Positions 1 to 9,632 of a stretch of DNA of 64,000 nucleotides are shown here, piece by piece (positions within the stretch are counted from its first letter, which is position 1; each line of letters starts with the position of its first letter). Below the pieces are notes generated by a model. It saw only the letters and a list, made by a program, of their open reading frames with translations, was not told the origin of the DNA and searched no databases. Position numbers and translations under genes: made by a program. The DNA is from Bacteroidales bacterium (GTDB lineage: Bacteria; Bacteroidota; Bacteroidia; Bacteroidales; JAQUTK01), in NCBI GenBank assembly GCA_028709785.1, contig JAQUTK010000011.1, positions 1 to 64,000 on the forward strand, given 5' to 3'.

Positions 1-164
1 TTGTGAACTGTATTTCATGTTACGCCTATTTTGACCATAAAGATAACTGTTTCTTGAGATATTTGAAAGAAATAATAGAACTATTTATCTAAATATCAGT
101 TCATTACTCGAATTCAGTGAACCCTAAATATAATTAATTAGCGAAAAATAATTAGTTAAACATG

Positions 165-193
165 TTGTTTGACATAAAAAACAATTACTTTTG
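165..193 (+). promoter_or_regulatory. Bacteroidetes-type promoter of a short transcript
   Basis: TTG at 165-167, 18 bases, then TACTTTTG at 186-193, matching the TTG/TAnnTTTG promoter of this phylum. It would start transcription near 200, about 65 bases before a strong terminator, and no coding sequence follows. Confidence 0.6.
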
Positions 194-199
194 TAGTGT

Positions 200-266
200 G
201 TTTTTCATGGTATTAGATTTAAGGTTAATAAAAGATTGGTTGTCGTGAGACAACCATTTTTTTTTT
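200..266 (+). ncRNA. Candidate small RNA or orphan leader/attenuator
   Basis: The interval runs from the predicted start of the 165-193 promoter to an intrinsic terminator ending at 266, about 67 bases with no open frame. The sequence contains a purine/T-rich stretch (ATTAGATTTAAGGTT) directly before the terminator hairpin. From memory, a similar stretch precedes RNA-binding or cold-shock protein genes in Bacteroidales; I could not check this. Either this is a free small RNA, or it is a 5' leader whose gene is no longer here, since the next gene starts at 844 with its own promoter. Confidence 0.35.
237..266 (+). terminator. Intrinsic terminator of the short transcript
   Basis: Eight-base stem TGGTTGTC / GACAACCA with a GTGA tetraloop, followed by ten T residues. 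This is a textbook rho-independent terminator on the plus strand. Confidence 0.85.
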
Positions 267-388
267 GCTCTACCTTCGATGTGGAAGATGCCTGATCTTC
301 TTAAAAAACCACTTTCCAGAAGAGAAATATGTGACCTTGGTGCACAATCCTGTTTCAACTATCCAAGAATACCCCTTCTTTTCCTGTC

Positions 389-409
389 ATTGCGGGCTTG
401 ACCCGCAAT
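389..409. repeat. Short hairpin repeat (REP-like)
   Basis: ATTGCGGG and CCCGCAAT form a perfect 8-bp stem with a 5-base loop. The surrounding words resemble short intergenic repeats dispersed in many bacterial genomes, but only one copy is in this window, so the repeat status is inferred. Confidence 0.45.
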
Positions 410-510
410 CTGTGAATCAACCTGAAGCAAAAGTTTTTTGATCAGGAGAGATAAATACCCCAAACCAGAAGATAAAAGTCATCCTCAAAGATGTATTTGT
501 TATTCTGAAC

Positions 511-577
511 TTCAGGATGATCATCCTGAAGCACAAAATGATTATCCTGAACCGCAGGATGATCATTTTGTGCTTCA
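511..577. repeat. Compound palindromic repeat
   Basis: A perfect 20-bp palindrome (TTCAGGATGATCATCCTGAA, 511-530) overlaps the left arm of a larger hairpin with 23-base arms at 527-549 and 555-577 (one mismatch, 5-base loop). The word ATCCTGAA and its complement recur in both. This looks like a REP/BIME-type or miniature-element remnant and not a terminator, because no T tract follows on either strand. Confidence 0.6.
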
Positions 578-740
578 ATATGAATAATGAGTCGGGGAGC
601 GATACTCTTTTCAACCTGACAAAGAAAACATTACTTCCCATCAGAGAACAAAAGAGATCAGGCAAGAAATGAGGTGCTTACAGTGACGGCGGATAAATGA
701 AAATGTGTGCTTGTGTTGTCAGATTCTGTCAGCTAACAGG

Positions 741-770
741 TTGCAGGAGGCCAAACTCTTCGTATATTTG
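741..770 (+). promoter_or_regulatory. Promoter of the nucleoside transporter gene
   Basis: TTG at 741-743, 19 bases, then TATATTTG at 763-770, an exact match to the Bacteroidetes consensus. The predicted leader before the ATG at 844 is roughly 65-70 bases. Confidence 0.65.
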
Positions 771-843
771 TGAGTTGAAAATGTGTTATAAACTTTTGAG
801 CAGAGGTGTCACTGTATAATCTAATAAACAGAAAGAACAGACA

Positions 844-2127
844 ATGAGTATTGTAAGAGGTTTGATCGGAATAGTCGTCTTGATTCTTATCGCTTTCCTT
901 TTTAGCAAGAATCGTCGGGCGATTGACTGGAAGCTGGTGGGAGTAGGGTTGGGTATGCAATTCCTATTGGTGCTGGCTATGTTATATTTGCCTGTTTTCC
1001 AGCAAATTATTGGAGTTATCGCACATGTCTTTGTCAAAGTGCTCTCTTTCTCCAAAGAAGGTGCATCTTTCCTTTTCGGCTCGCTGGCCGACGGACAAAC
1101 CTTCGGATATGTATTTGCTTTCCAGATATTTCCGACCATCATCTTTTTTTCAGCACTGACCTCTTTGCTTTATTACCTGAATGTCATTCAGTGGGTCATT
1201 AAAGGGATATCCTGGGTGCTTCGTAAGACGTTAAAGATTTCAGGAGCTGAGGGACTGGTGGCTTCCAGTAATATATTTGTGGGGGTAGCTGAAGCGCCCA
1301 TGCTGATTAAGGGTTTTCTGCCACAGATGAATCCATCCGAACTTTTTCTATTGATGACGGCTGGTATGGCGACTATTGCCGGAGGGGTAATGGCGGCTTA
1401 CGTAGGCATGCTGGGTGGCAATGATCCGGCCTCTCAGATACTGTTTGCCAAACATCTGATAGCGGCGTCAACCATGGCTGCTCCCGGTGCCGTTGTGATG
1501 AGTAAGATACTGATGCCACAGACCGAGAAAGTCAGTGATGTCGCCGTTCTGTCACGATATGACATGGGGAAGAATATGCTCGACGCGTTAGCCAATGGCG
1601 CTACTGATGGACTTCGTCTCTCAGCATCAATTGCGGCGATCATGTTGGTGTTCATCTCTTTTATCGCATTTGCCAATTATCTGCTATCCTTTCTTATAGG
1701 AGATACTTTTGGATTGAATGAAAAGGTTGCTGCCCTGTTTGACGGACGTATTACCGAGTTTAATTTTCAGTTTCTCCTGGGAGTGATATTCTCTCCTATC
1801 GCCTGGTTGATGGGCGTTTGCAAGGAAGATATGTTTCTTGTCGGACAGTTGCTTGGCGAAAAGGTTGTGCTGAACGAGTTTGTGGGCTATCAAACGTTGT
1901 CTGAACTCAAGAGCGTTTCTGCCATTGTGGAGGATAAATCAATCATCATGTCTACCTATATGCTTTGTGGTTTTGCCAACATTGGCACCATTGCGATCAT
2001 GATTGGTGGCATCGGGACGCTGGCACCGATGCACCGTACTTTTCTCACGAGATATGGCTTTCATTCCGTCCTTGCCGGAGCTTTGGTTTCGTGTGTGTCA
2101 GCTACAATGATAGGAATGATAATCTGA
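844..2127 (+). CDS. nupC: NupC-family concentrative nucleoside transporter
   Basis: Inner-membrane symporter importing nucleosides with Na+ or H+, of the concentrative nucleoside transporter (CNT) family. The 427-residue product is almost wholly hydrophobic. It has the family layout: an N-terminal membrane segment (residues 1-20), a Nucleos_tra2 core, a gate region around residues 100-190 containing GVAEAPMLIK and a Gly/Ala-rich stretch (AGGVMAAYVGMLGG), and a C-terminal domain rich in small residues ending in a membrane helix. Length fits the family (about 400-425). It is followed after 8 bases by rsmE, probably on the same transcript. Cation and nucleoside preference cannot be read from the sequence, so the symbol is by family likeness. 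Confidence 0.9.
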   Translation: MSIVRGLIGIVVLILIAFLFSKNRRAIDWKLVGVGLGMQFLLVLAMLYLPVFQQIIGVIAHVFVKVLSFSKEGASFLFGSLADGQTFGYVFAFQIFPTIIFFSALTSLLYYLNVIQWVIKGISWVLRKTLKISGAEGLVASSNIFVGVAEAPMLIKGFLPQMNPSELFLLMTAGMATIAGGVMAAYVGMLGGNDPASQILFAKHLIAASTMAAPGAVVMSKILMPQTEKVSDVAVLSRYDMGKNMLDALANGATDGLRLSASIAAIMLVFISFIAFANYLLSFLIGDTFGLNEKVAALFDGRITEFNFQFLLGVIFSPIAWLMGVCKEDMFLVGQLLGEKVVLNEFVGYQTLSELKSVSAIVEDKSIIMSTYMLCGFANIGTIAIMIGGIGTLAPMHRTFLTRYGFHSVLAGALVSCVSATMIGMII

Positions 2128-2135
2128 AAAATACT

Positions 2136-2834
2136 ATGCATATCTTTTATACACCGGATATTGTCACCGAGATGCAACTTCCTGATGAGGAAGCTCAGCA
2201 TTGCATACGGGTCCTGCGAATGACAGAGGGAGATGAGATCTTGCTTACAGATGGCAAAGGCTCATTTTACAAGGCGCTCATCCGTACGGCTCATCCCAAA
2301 CATTGCAAAATCGAGATCGTTGAAACGATCACTCCGGATCCTCTATGGAATGTGAAGATTGAGGTTGCAGTCGCTCCTACGAAGAATATGGACCGCATGG
2401 AATGGTTTACGGAGAAAGCGACTGAGATTGGTATTGACAAGATTATCCCGATCCTGTGTGATCACTCCGAACGGAAAGCATTGAAGGAAGAGCGTCTGGA
2501 GAAGATTGCGGTGTCTGCCATGAAACAATCCATGAAACCGGTGCTGCCTGAAATTCAACCGCTGACTCCTTTGGATAAGCTTATCAGCACGCCTTTTGAC
2601 GGACAGAAGTTTATCGCGCATTGTTACAAAGAGGATAAGACAGAACTGAAAGATGCCTATCAAAAAGGCAGCAATGCCTTGATCCTGATTGGTCCGGAAG
2701 GAGATTTCAGTGAGAAAGAAGTAGAAAAAGCGATCCAAAACGGCTTTGTCCCTGTATCGTTGGGGCGGAGTCGCCTGCGTACAGAAACGGCTGCATTGGT
2801 CGCTTGTCATACTATTCAACTTTTATCAGAATAA
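2136..2834 (+). CDS. rsmE: 16S rRNA (uracil-1498-N3)-methyltransferase RsmE
   Basis: SPOUT-class methyltransferase that makes m3U1498 in 16S rRNA using S-adenosylmethionine. The 232-residue product has the N-terminal PUA-like part (MHIFYTPDI onward) and the C-terminal trefoil-knot motifs LIGPEGDFS and SLGRSRLRTETAA, which form the cofactor site. The frame is open further upstream, to 1965, but that extension lies inside the transporter gene in another frame and is Trp/His/Cys-rich nonsense. The ATG at 2136, 8 bases after the transporter stop, gives the family's normal N-terminus. It ends against the convergent TCA operon. Confidence 0.93.
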   Translation: MHIFYTPDIVTEMQLPDEEAQHCIRVLRMTEGDEILLTDGKGSFYKALIRTAHPKHCKIEIVETITPDPLWNVKIEVAVAPTKNMDRMEWFTEKATEIGIDKIIPILCDHSERKALKEERLEKIAVSAMKQSMKPVLPEIQPLTPLDKLISTPFDGQKFIAHCYKEDKTELKDAYQKGSNALILIGPEGDFSEKEVEKAIQNGFVPVSLGRSRLRTETAALVACHTIQLLSE

Positions 2835-2862
2835 AAGCAAGGTTGCAGTCATTCTGATAAAA
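2821..2862. terminator. Bidirectional hairpin between rsmE and gltA
   Basis: TTTTATCAGAAT at 2821-2832, which includes part of the rsmE stop codon, is repeated inverted as ATTCTGATAAAA at 2851-2862 (12-bp stem, 18-base loop). It lies between convergent genes, so it probably ends both transcripts. Confidence 0.6.
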
Positions 2863-2898
2863 GAGAGGTTTTTGCCGGTTACAGAGAAGTAAAACGGC

Positions 2899-4245
2899 TT
2901 ATCTGTTGGAGATTGGAACGTATGTCAGGTTCTTCTCAATCACATCTTTATAAGCCGGACGAATGATCCGTTTGCCGGCAAAGTTCATTTCTTCGTTGCG
3001 GTGAGCGGTCCATCCGACAATGCGAGCCATTGCAAAGATAGGAGTGAAGATCTCTTTGGGTAATCCAATCATTTCATACACAAATCCGGAATAGAAGTCA
3101 ACATTACTGGACACTTGTTTGCCATTGTTCTTCACCTTTACAAACATTTCGATACCTCTTTCTTCGAGCAGTTCCAGGAATTCAAATTCCTCTTCGAGCC
3201 CTTTTTCTTTGGCGAGATCACGAGCCATCTCTTTCAGCAATATCGCACGGGGATCGGATATAGTATATACCGCGTGTCCGATACCATAAATCAAGCCGGT
3301 TTTGTTATACGCCTCTTTATTCAGAATGCGTGTCAGATAGGTATCGATCTCATTTACATTCTTCCAGTCATGGATATTCTCCTTCAGATGATGAAACATA
3401 TCCGCTACCTGAATGTTGGCACCTCCATGTAAAGGCCCTTTCAACGAACCGATTCCGGCGGCGATAGAAGAATAGGTGTCTGTTCCGGTGGATGAAGTAA
3501 CCCTGACAGTAAAGGTCGAGTTATTACCACCTCCGTGTTCCGCCTGCAAAATAAGCAAAAGATCCAGGATGCGGGCTTCCAGTTCGGTGTAGTCATGTCG
3601 GAGCATGGAGAGGAAGTTTTCAGCCAGAGAAAGGTTTTCATTCGGGTGACGAATGTGAAGCGAACGCCCTTTGTTGTTATGTCTCAAGACATTATAAGCA
3701 TACGCAATGATGGTGGGAAACTTAGAGATCAGTTCGATAGACTGACGCATCAGATTGTCGCGAGAAGTGTCATCCGGATTTGAATCAAACGTATACATCT
3801 CCAGCACACTTCTGGCAAGAATATTCATGATGTTATTGCCTCTTAGTTCGAGGATATTCATTGTTGTCTCATGGGTCAGAGGCATATTCTCATTCAAGAG
3901 ATCGCGAAAAGCAGCGAGTTCTTCCCTGTCGGGAAGATTGCCTGAGAGCAGGAGGTAAGCAACCTCTTCGAAACCAAAACGCTTTTCCTCTTGCAAGGCA
4001 TGTACCAGATCCTCCACGTCGTAGCCACGATAGAAAAGTTTGCCTGGAATGGGATTCAGTGTCCCGTCTGCTCCCCGTTCGTAGCCGACTACATTACCGA
4101 TCCGTGTCAATCCAACCAGTACGCCCGAGCCATCTTCATTGCGCAAGCCGCGTTTTACCCCATATTTCTGAAACAAACTATTCTCAATCTTTGCTGAATG
4201 CTTCAGTGATTCAGACAGCTTATATATTACATATTCCTTTTTCAT
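2899..4245 (-). CDS. gltA: Citrate synthase
   Basis: Condenses acetyl-CoA and oxaloacetate to citrate. Type II-like citrate synthase with the catalytic histidines in GPLHGGANIQ and YGIGHAVYT and the aspartate in NVDFYSGFVYEM. Residues such as RGYDVEDLVHAL and AEHGGGNNSTF are typical of the Bacteroidetes form. Starting at MKKEYVIYKLSE (4245) gives 448 residues, the usual length. An upstream in-frame ATG at 4287 overlaps the icd stop codon as ATGA and would add 14 residues ([14 protein letters not shown]). That overlap could allow coupled translation, so the start is uncertain. It is the third gene of the acn-icd-gltA operon. Confidence 0.93.
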   Translation of the reverse strand: MKKEYVIYKLSESLKHSAKIENSLFQKYGVKRGLRNEDGSGVLVGLTRIGNVVGYERGADGTLNPIPGKLFYRGYDVEDLVHALQEEKRFGFEEVAYLLLSGNLPDREELAAFRDLLNENMPLTHETTMNILELRGNNIMNILARSVLEMYTFDSNPDDTSRDNLMRQSIELISKFPTIIAYAYNVLRHNNKGRSLHIRHPNENLSLAENFLSMLRHDYTELEARILDLLLILQAEHGGGNNSTFTVRVTSSTGTDTYSSIAAGIGSLKGPLHGGANIQVADMFHHLKENIHDWKNVNEIDTYLTRILNKEAYNKTGLIYGIGHAVYTISDPRAILLKEMARDLAKEKGLEEEFEFLELLEERGIEMFVKVKNNGKQVSSNVDFYSGFVYEMIGLPKEIFTPIFAMARIVGWTAHRNEEMNFAGKRIIRPAYKDVIEKNLTYVPISNR

Positions 4246-4283
4246 ACATTCCTTGTTGTTTTGTTTATAACTCTTATTCGTTT

Positions 4284-5549
4284 TCATAAATTCATGTTGT
4301 TACAGATGTTTTCTCCAAATTGTGAAGTGGAAAGAGACTTTCCACCAGGCATAAAACGAGCGAGATCAGCTGTTGCCTCTCCTTCGCAGAAGCGACCTTC
4401 TATGGTAGAGATGATAAGATCGGCAGCCTCTTTCCATCCCAGATATTCCAGCATCATGACGGCTGAAAGAATCAAAGAGCAAGGATTGACACAATTCTGA
4501 CCCGTGATGTCGGGAGCAGTACCATGAGTTGCCTCAAATATGGCATGACCGGTCATGTAGTTTATATTCGCACCCGGTGCAATTCCGATGCCTCCAACCA
4601 TGGCTGCCAACTGATCAGAGATATAATCCCCGTTCAGGTTTAGCGTTGCCACCACTGAATATTCTTCCGGTTTTAACAATGTGTTTTGCAGGAAAGCATC
4701 CGCAATCACATCCTTAATGATCAGTAGTTTCTGGTCCATAGCTTCTTTCAGAGCTTTTTCAGCCACAATCTTTCCTTCTTCTTTCTTCAGCTTCTCGTAT
4801 TGAAGCATTGTGAATACCTTTCCCTGATATTCGCGTTCAGCCAATTCATACCCCCAGAGTTTGAATCCACCCTCGGTGTACTTCATGATATTACCCTTGT
4901 GCACCAGTGTCACAGAAGGCAGTTTGTGAAGCAATGCATACTCAATCGCTGCTCTGACCAATCGTTCTGTACCCTCAACAGATACCGGTTTGATACCAAA
5001 AGAAGAGGTCTCAGGGAAACGGATTTTTTTGACACCCATCTCTTCACGCAGGAACTTCAGCAGTTTCTTTGCCTCCGGCGTATCATATTTCCATTCGATG
5101 CCGGCATAAATATCTTCCGTATTCTCGCGAAAGATCACCATGTTTACTTTCTGAGGCTCTTTGACCGGAGATATCACACCACGAAACCAGCGCACCGGAC
5201 GTAAACAGACGTAGAGATCAAGTTCCTGTCTCAAAGCGACATTCAACGAACGTATGCCACCACCTACCGGTGTGGTAAGCGGACCTTTGATACCAATCAG
5301 ATATTCCCGAAAGATCTCCATTGTTTCGTCGGGCAACCAGGAGCCTACCTGATTGAATGCTTTTTCTCCTGCCAGCACCTCTTTCCATTCGATGCTTCGC
5401 TTACCTTTATAGGCTGAAGCTACCGCTTGGTTTATAATGTTCTGACTCACAGAGGTTATCTCCTTGCCGACTCCATCCCCTTCTATGAAAGGAATTGTTA
5501 CGTGGTCGGGCACTACTAATTTGCCTTCTTTTAATGTTACTTTTGCCAT
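4284..5549 (-). CDS. icd: Isocitrate dehydrogenase (NADP-dependent type)
   Basis: Oxidatively decarboxylates isocitrate to 2-oxoglutarate. The 421-residue product has the icd signatures: [13 protein letters not shown] near the N-terminus, the substrate-binding Ser/Arg region ([17 protein letters not shown]), [14 protein letters not shown], the metal-binding NLNGDYISD, and the cofactor loop [11 protein letters not shown]. This is the homodimeric bacterial NADP enzyme family; the exact cofactor is inferred from the family. It lies 7 bases downstream of acn, and its stop overlaps a possible gltA start. With acn and gltA it supplies 2-oxoglutarate for glutamate synthesis. Confidence 0.93.
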   Translation of the reverse strand: MAKVTLKEGKLVVPDHVTIPFIEGDGVGKEITSVSQNIINQAVASAYKGKRSIEWKEVLAGEKAFNQVGSWLPDETMEIFREYLIGIKGPLTTPVGGGIRSLNVALRQELDLYVCLRPVRWFRGVISPVKEPQKVNMVIFRENTEDIYAGIEWKYDTPEAKKLLKFLREEMGVKKIRFPETSSFGIKPVSVEGTERLVRAAIEYALLHKLPSVTLVHKGNIMKYTEGGFKLWGYELAEREYQGKVFTMLQYEKLKKEEGKIVAEKALKEAMDQKLLIIKDVIADAFLQNTLLKPEEYSVVATLNLNGDYISDQLAAMVGGIGIAPGANINYMTGHAIFEATHGTAPDITGQNCVNPCSLILSAVMMLEYLGWKEAADLIISTIEGRFCEGEATADLARFMPGGKSLSTSQFGENICNNMNL

Positions 5550-5556
5550 CAGTTCT

Positions 5557-7809
5557 TTATTTACCGGTGTTTATATTGAGTGCTGATCCGGCTTTAAACC
5601 AGTCGATCTGCATTTGGTTATAGGTGTGTGACGCTTCAATTGACTCTTCTGTTCCATCCATGTGATGAATAAGAACCGTTAAGTTGGCACCCGGTTTAAA
5701 ATCACTCATGTGAATGATCGATAGAGTGTCATCTTCACGAATACGCTCATAGTCAGATGGATTTGCAAAAGTAAGCGCCAGCATTCCCTGTTTCTTCAGA
5801 TTGGTTTCGTGAATTCTGGCAAATGATTTGGCCAGAATGACTTTTACATTCAGAAAACGAGGTTCCATAGCAGCATGTTCGCGAGAGGAGCCTTCTCCAT
5901 AGTTCTCTTCTGCTACTACGATCGAAGAGATTCCTTCTTTCTTGTAGTACCTGCCTAAAGAGGAAACCGGAATATACTCTCCGTTCAGAGCATTTAGCAC
6001 CTGATTGGTCTTTCCGTTGAAAGCATTGACAGCACCCATGAGCAGGTTTTCAGAAATGTTTTCCAGATGTCCGCGATATTTAAGCCAGGGTCCGGCCATG
6101 GATATGTGGTCTGTGGTACATTTCCCTGAAGTCTTGATCAAGAGTCTCATCGCAAGCAGATCTTTTCCATCCCAGGGGCGGAATGGTTCCAACAACTGGA
6201 GTCTTGAAGAATCAGCACTGATTGTGATCTCTTCCTTGGTGTTTCCCGGAGCGAGATAACCGCTGTCTCCTTCTGAAAAGCCATTCAAAGGCAACGTGTC
6301 ACCGGTTGGTTCGTCGAGCATGACCCATTCACCACGCTCATTTTGAAGTTTATCTTTCAGCGGATTAAAACTGAGATCACCTGCTATAGTAAGAGCGAGC
6401 GTCAGTTCAGGAGAAGCGACAAAATGGAAAGTATTTGGATAACCGTCCGCCCGTTTGGCAAAATTCCGGTTGAAGGAAGAGACGATGGCGTTTTTGTGCT
6501 CCGAGTCTTTCATCTCCCGTTTCCACTGACCGATACACGGACCACATGCATTGACCATGATGGTGCCTCCGATGCTTCTGAATACTTCAATGATTCCATC
6601 TCTTTCGGCCGTCCGATAGATCATTTCAGAGCCCGGATTAATGAGCAGAGGTGATTTGACTTTCAGCCCTTTCTTCACCGCTTGAGTAGCAAGTGAGGCC
6701 GCGCGGCTCAGATCCTGATAAGAAGAGTTGGTGCATGATCCGATTAGTCCGCATTCCATATTTCTGGGATAATCCTGAATACGCACCTTTTCGGCAAACT
6801 CAGAGATGGTGCTTGCTGCGTCGGGAGTGAATGGTCCGTTGATATGTGGCTCCAAACTGGAAAGGTCGATCTCAATGATACGGTCATAATAGGTGTTGGG
6901 TGACTCAATCACTTCCGGATCAGCTTGCAACATTTGTGCAATACGCAAAGCTCCTTCTGCGACTTCTGCCCGGCTGGTTGCGCGCAAATATCTTTCCATC
7001 TCTTTGTCGTAAGGAAAAACGGATGAAGTAGCTCCAACTTCAGCACCCATATTACAGATGGTTGCTTTACCGGTTGCGGAGAGAGTGGTCGTTCCTTCGC
7101 CAAAATATTCCAGGATCGCATTGGTTCCACCTTTTACTGTCAGGATGCCTGCCAGTTTAAGAATAACATCTTTGGGCGTTGCCCATCCGTTGAGTTTACC
7201 GGTCAGCTTAATGCCGATAATCCGTGGCATTTTGAGTTCCCATTCCATGCCCGTCATGACATCTACCGCATCGGCACCACCCACACCAATAGCCAGCATC
7301 CCTAATCCGCCGGCATTGGGAGTATGAGAATCAGTACCCACCATTATTCCTCCGGGGAAAGCATAGTTTTCCAGTACCACCTGGTGAATAATACCTGCTC
7401 CCGGCTGCCAGAATCCGAGACCATATTTGCCGGATACACTTCTCAGAAAGTCATACACCTCTTTGTTTGTCATCAAGGCAGTGGACAGATCTTCTTCCGA
7501 ACCTCTGTGTGCCTGAATCAGGTGATCACAATGGACGGTTGCCGGAACGGCAGATTCATTGCGTCCGGCATTCATGAACTGGAGCAGTGCCATCTGTGCA
7601 GTCGCATCCTGCATGGCAACCCTGTCAGGGCGGAAATTAGCATATTCTGTACCACGCACATACTCTTTGACATCTTTCTGATCGTACAGATGTGCGTATA
7701 GGATCTTTTCTGCTAAAGTAAGGGGTCTGTTTAAGTGGGCTCTCACGTTTGCTATTCTTTCCGGATAGGAAGAGTAAACATCATTTATCATTCGAATATC
7801 ATGTATCAT
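5557..7809 (-). CDS. acn: Aconitate hydratase
   Basis: Isomerises citrate to isocitrate. The 750-residue product is of the mitochondrial-like aconitase A type found in Bacteroidetes. The three [4Fe-4S] cysteines are visible in [11 protein letters not shown] and [10 protein letters not shown], and active-site stretches include [24 protein letters not shown] and the swivel-domain [14 protein letters not shown]. It is the first gene of the operon, with icd and gltA following at minimal spacing. I could not find a perfect TAnnTTTG box upstream; a near match lies around 7855-7862. Confidence 0.95.
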   Translation of the reverse strand: MIHDIRMINDVYSSYPERIANVRAHLNRPLTLAEKILYAHLYDQKDVKEYVRGTEYANFRPDRVAMQDATAQMALLQFMNAGRNESAVPATVHCDHLIQAHRGSEEDLSTALMTNKEVYDFLRSVSGKYGLGFWQPGAGIIHQVVLENYAFPGGIMVGTDSHTPNAGGLGMLAIGVGGADAVDVMTGMEWELKMPRIIGIKLTGKLNGWATPKDVILKLAGILTVKGGTNAILEYFGEGTTTLSATGKATICNMGAEVGATSSVFPYDKEMERYLRATSRAEVAEGALRIAQMLQADPEVIESPNTYYDRIIEIDLSSLEPHINGPFTPDAASTISEFAEKVRIQDYPRNMECGLIGSCTNSSYQDLSRAASLATQAVKKGLKVKSPLLINPGSEMIYRTAERDGIIEVFRSIGGTIMVNACGPCIGQWKREMKDSEHKNAIVSSFNRNFAKRADGYPNTFHFVASPELTLALTIAGDLSFNPLKDKLQNERGEWVMLDEPTGDTLPLNGFSEGDSGYLAPGNTKEEITISADSSRLQLLEPFRPWDGKDLLAMRLLIKTSGKCTTDHISMAGPWLKYRGHLENISENLLMGAVNAFNGKTNQVLNALNGEYIPVSSLGRYYKKEGISSIVVAEENYGEGSSREHAAMEPRFLNVKVILAKSFARIHETNLKKQGMLALTFANPSDYERIREDDTLSIIHMSDFKPGANLTVLIHHMDGTEESIEASHTYNQMQIDWFKAGSALNINTGK

Positions 7810-7922
7810 TTTCTGCTAAGTTTTAGTAATTCAAGCTAAATATTCAACTTTTCGCAAAGTAGTAAATTCTTTTCTTATCTCAATTATCTCGCTATGAAAA
7901 TAAATATAACGAGGGTAGAATT

Positions 7923-7963
7923 AAAAAAAAAGAAGGCAAACTCCTTACGGATAAAGCCTTCTT
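7923..7963 (-). terminator. Intrinsic terminator of guaA
   Basis: Read on the minus strand, AAGAAGGC and GCCTTCTT form an 8-bp stem followed by a run of Ts. It begins about 25 bases past the guaA stop codon. Confidence 0.75.
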
Positions 7964-7988
7964 CTCTATGGTTAATTGCCGATCATGT

Positions 7989-9512
7989 TTATTCCCATTC
8001 AATGGTTGCAGGAGGCTTTGATGAAATGTCATAAGTGACACGATTGACACCTTTTACCTTATTGATAATCTCATTGGAGATTTTCCCCAGAAACTCATAA
8101 GGAAGATGTGCCCAATCAGCAGTCATCGCATCTGTAGAGGTTACAGCACGCAGGGCAACCGCACGTTCGTACGTCCGTTCGTCTCCCATCACTCCGACCG
8201 ATTGTACAGGAAGAAGGATAACCCCGGCCTGCCATACTTTGTCGTAAAGTCCCCAATCGCGTAATCCCTGGATAAAGATATCATCTGCTTCCTGAAGGAT
8301 TTGCACTTTCTCAGGGGTGATATCACCGAGGATACGTACGGCAAGTCCAGGTCCGGGGAAAGGATGACGACTTATCAGATGTTCCGGCATTCCCAGTTTG
8401 GTGCCAACACGGCGAACTTCATCTTTAAATAACAGACGAAGAGGTTCGCAAAGACTGAGGTTCATCTTTGCAGGAAGTCCTCCCACATTGTGATGGCTTT
8501 TGATAACGGTGCCGGTAATGGACAGCGATTCAATGCAATCAGGATATATTGTTCCCTGAGCCAGCCATTTTACATCTTTCAGTTTATGAGCTTCCTGATC
8601 GAAGACATCAATAAACCCTTTTCCGATGATTTTACGCTTTTTCTCCGGTTCGGTAACACCTTCGAGTTCGCTGAAGAACTTTTCGCTGGCGTCAACGCCA
8701 ATTACGTTCAGCCCCAGACACTCGTAATCCCTCATCACATTCTTGAACTCGTTCTTGCGGAGTAATCCGTGGTCAACAAATATACAGGTAAGGTTTTTAC
8801 CAATGGCTTTGTTGAGCAAAACTGCTGTTACAGAAGAATCGACACCACCGCTCAGTCCAAGCACTACTTTATCATCGCCCAGTTGCTCTTTCAGTTCGGC
8901 AACCGTGTTTTCAATAAAAGAAGCGGGAGACCAGTCTTGTGTACATCCACAAATGTTTACGACAAAGTTTTTAAGAATCTGTGTTCCGTCTTCGGTATGA
9001 TATACTTCCGGGTGGAATTGAACCCCCCAGATCTTTTCATTTTCTACCTGATAGGCTGCGATAGCAACTTCATCAGTGCTGGCAATTGTCTTGAAATAGG
9101 AGGGAACAGAGGTGATTGTATCTCCGTGAGACATCCAGACCTGTGAGTTCTCTTTCACATTTTGAAGAAGAGGATTATTTTTATCAAACATGCCCAGATG
9201 AGCACGTCCGTATTCACGGCTGCCTGCCGGTTCAACCGTGCCGCCATTGCTGTCTGCTATAAATTGTGCTCCATAACAGATACCAAGTACCGGATACTTT
9301 CCGCGAACCTTGTATAAATCCATCTTGAACGCATTCTGATCATACACAGAGAACGGACTTCCCGACAGAATAACTCCCTTTACAGATTCATCTCCTTCCG
9401 GAAATTTGTTGTAAGGAAGAATCTCGCAGAAGACATCCAGTTCGCGCACTCTGCGGCCGATTAACTGGGTTGTTTGGGAACCAAAGTCAAGAATGATGAT
9501 TTTTTCCTGCAT
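7989..9512 (-). CDS. guaA: GMP synthase (glutamine-hydrolysing)
   Basis: Converts XMP to GMP with ATP and glutamine, the last step of guanine nucleotide synthesis. The 507-residue two-domain protein has an N-terminal class I glutamine amidotransferase domain (nucleophile Cys79 in GICYGAQ, His167 and Glu169 in QFHPEV). It is followed by an ATP-pyrophosphatase domain with the PP-loop SGGVDSS at about 221-227, and a C-terminal dimerisation domain ending in KPPATIEWE. The length is normal. A TAATTTTG box lies just upstream on the minus strand, and the gene is divergent from a GH25 gene. Confidence 0.97.
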   Translation of the reverse strand: MQEKIIILDFGSQTTQLIGRRVRELDVFCEILPYNKFPEGDESVKGVILSGSPFSVYDQNAFKMDLYKVRGKYPVLGICYGAQFIADSNGGTVEPAGSREYGRAHLGMFDKNNPLLQNVKENSQVWMSHGDTITSVPSYFKTIASTDEVAIAAYQVENEKIWGVQFHPEVYHTEDGTQILKNFVVNICGCTQDWSPASFIENTVAELKEQLGDDKVVLGLSGGVDSSVTAVLLNKAIGKNLTCIFVDHGLLRKNEFKNVMRDYECLGLNVIGVDASEKFFSELEGVTEPEKKRKIIGKGFIDVFDQEAHKLKDVKWLAQGTIYPDCIESLSITGTVIKSHHNVGGLPAKMNLSLCEPLRLLFKDEVRRVGTKLGMPEHLISRHPFPGPGLAVRILGDITPEKVQILQEADDIFIQGLRDWGLYDKVWQAGVILLPVQSVGVMGDERTYERAVALRAVTSTDAMTADWAHLPYEFLGKISNEIINKVKGVNRVTYDISSKPPATIEWE

Positions 9513-9542
9513 AGACGAAATGTTGTTTGATTATTGGTGCTG

Positions 9543-9550
9543 CAAAATTA
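9543..9550 (-). promoter_or_regulatory. guaA promoter -7 element
   Basis: CAAAATTA on the plus strand reads TAATTTTG on the minus strand, matching TAnnTTTG. It sits about 30 bases before the guaA start. The upstream TTG element is not clear. Confidence 0.5.
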
Positions 9551-9617
9551 GAGAAAAAAACAGATGAGAGCACTATATTTGGGTTATAAAAATAGTTCAG
9601 AGCACGAAGAAAATAGC

Positions 9618-9625
9618 TACTTTTG
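9618..9625 (+). promoter_or_regulatory. -7 element very close to the GH25 start codon
   Basis: TACTTTTG at 9618-9625 matches TAnnTTTG and ends only 7 bases before the preferred ATG (9633). If it is used, the mRNA would be leaderless or nearly so. No good TTG element lies 19 bases upstream. Confidence 0.4.
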
Positions 9626-9632
9626 CTTCCCG

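Larger units (their letters stand above)
1..843. other. Gene-free left end of the window
   Basis: No convincing protein-coding gene is present. The stretch holds a promoter plus short terminated transcript (165-266), AT-rich unstructured sequence (267-360), a cluster of hairpin repeats (389-577), and the nupC promoter (741-770). An open frame on the minus strand at 417-665 is low-complexity and arises from the repeats, so it is not called. The gene left of the window is unknown. Confidence 0.7.

Noticed and set aside
417-665. 82-residue open frame on the minus strand
   Set aside because: It is composed of repeated Ile/Arg/Phe words created by the palindromic repeats at 389-577 and has no recognisable protein pattern.
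1965-2135. N-terminal extension of the rsmE frame
   Set aside because: It lies inside the transporter gene and encodes no family-like sequence; the ATG at 2136 fits.
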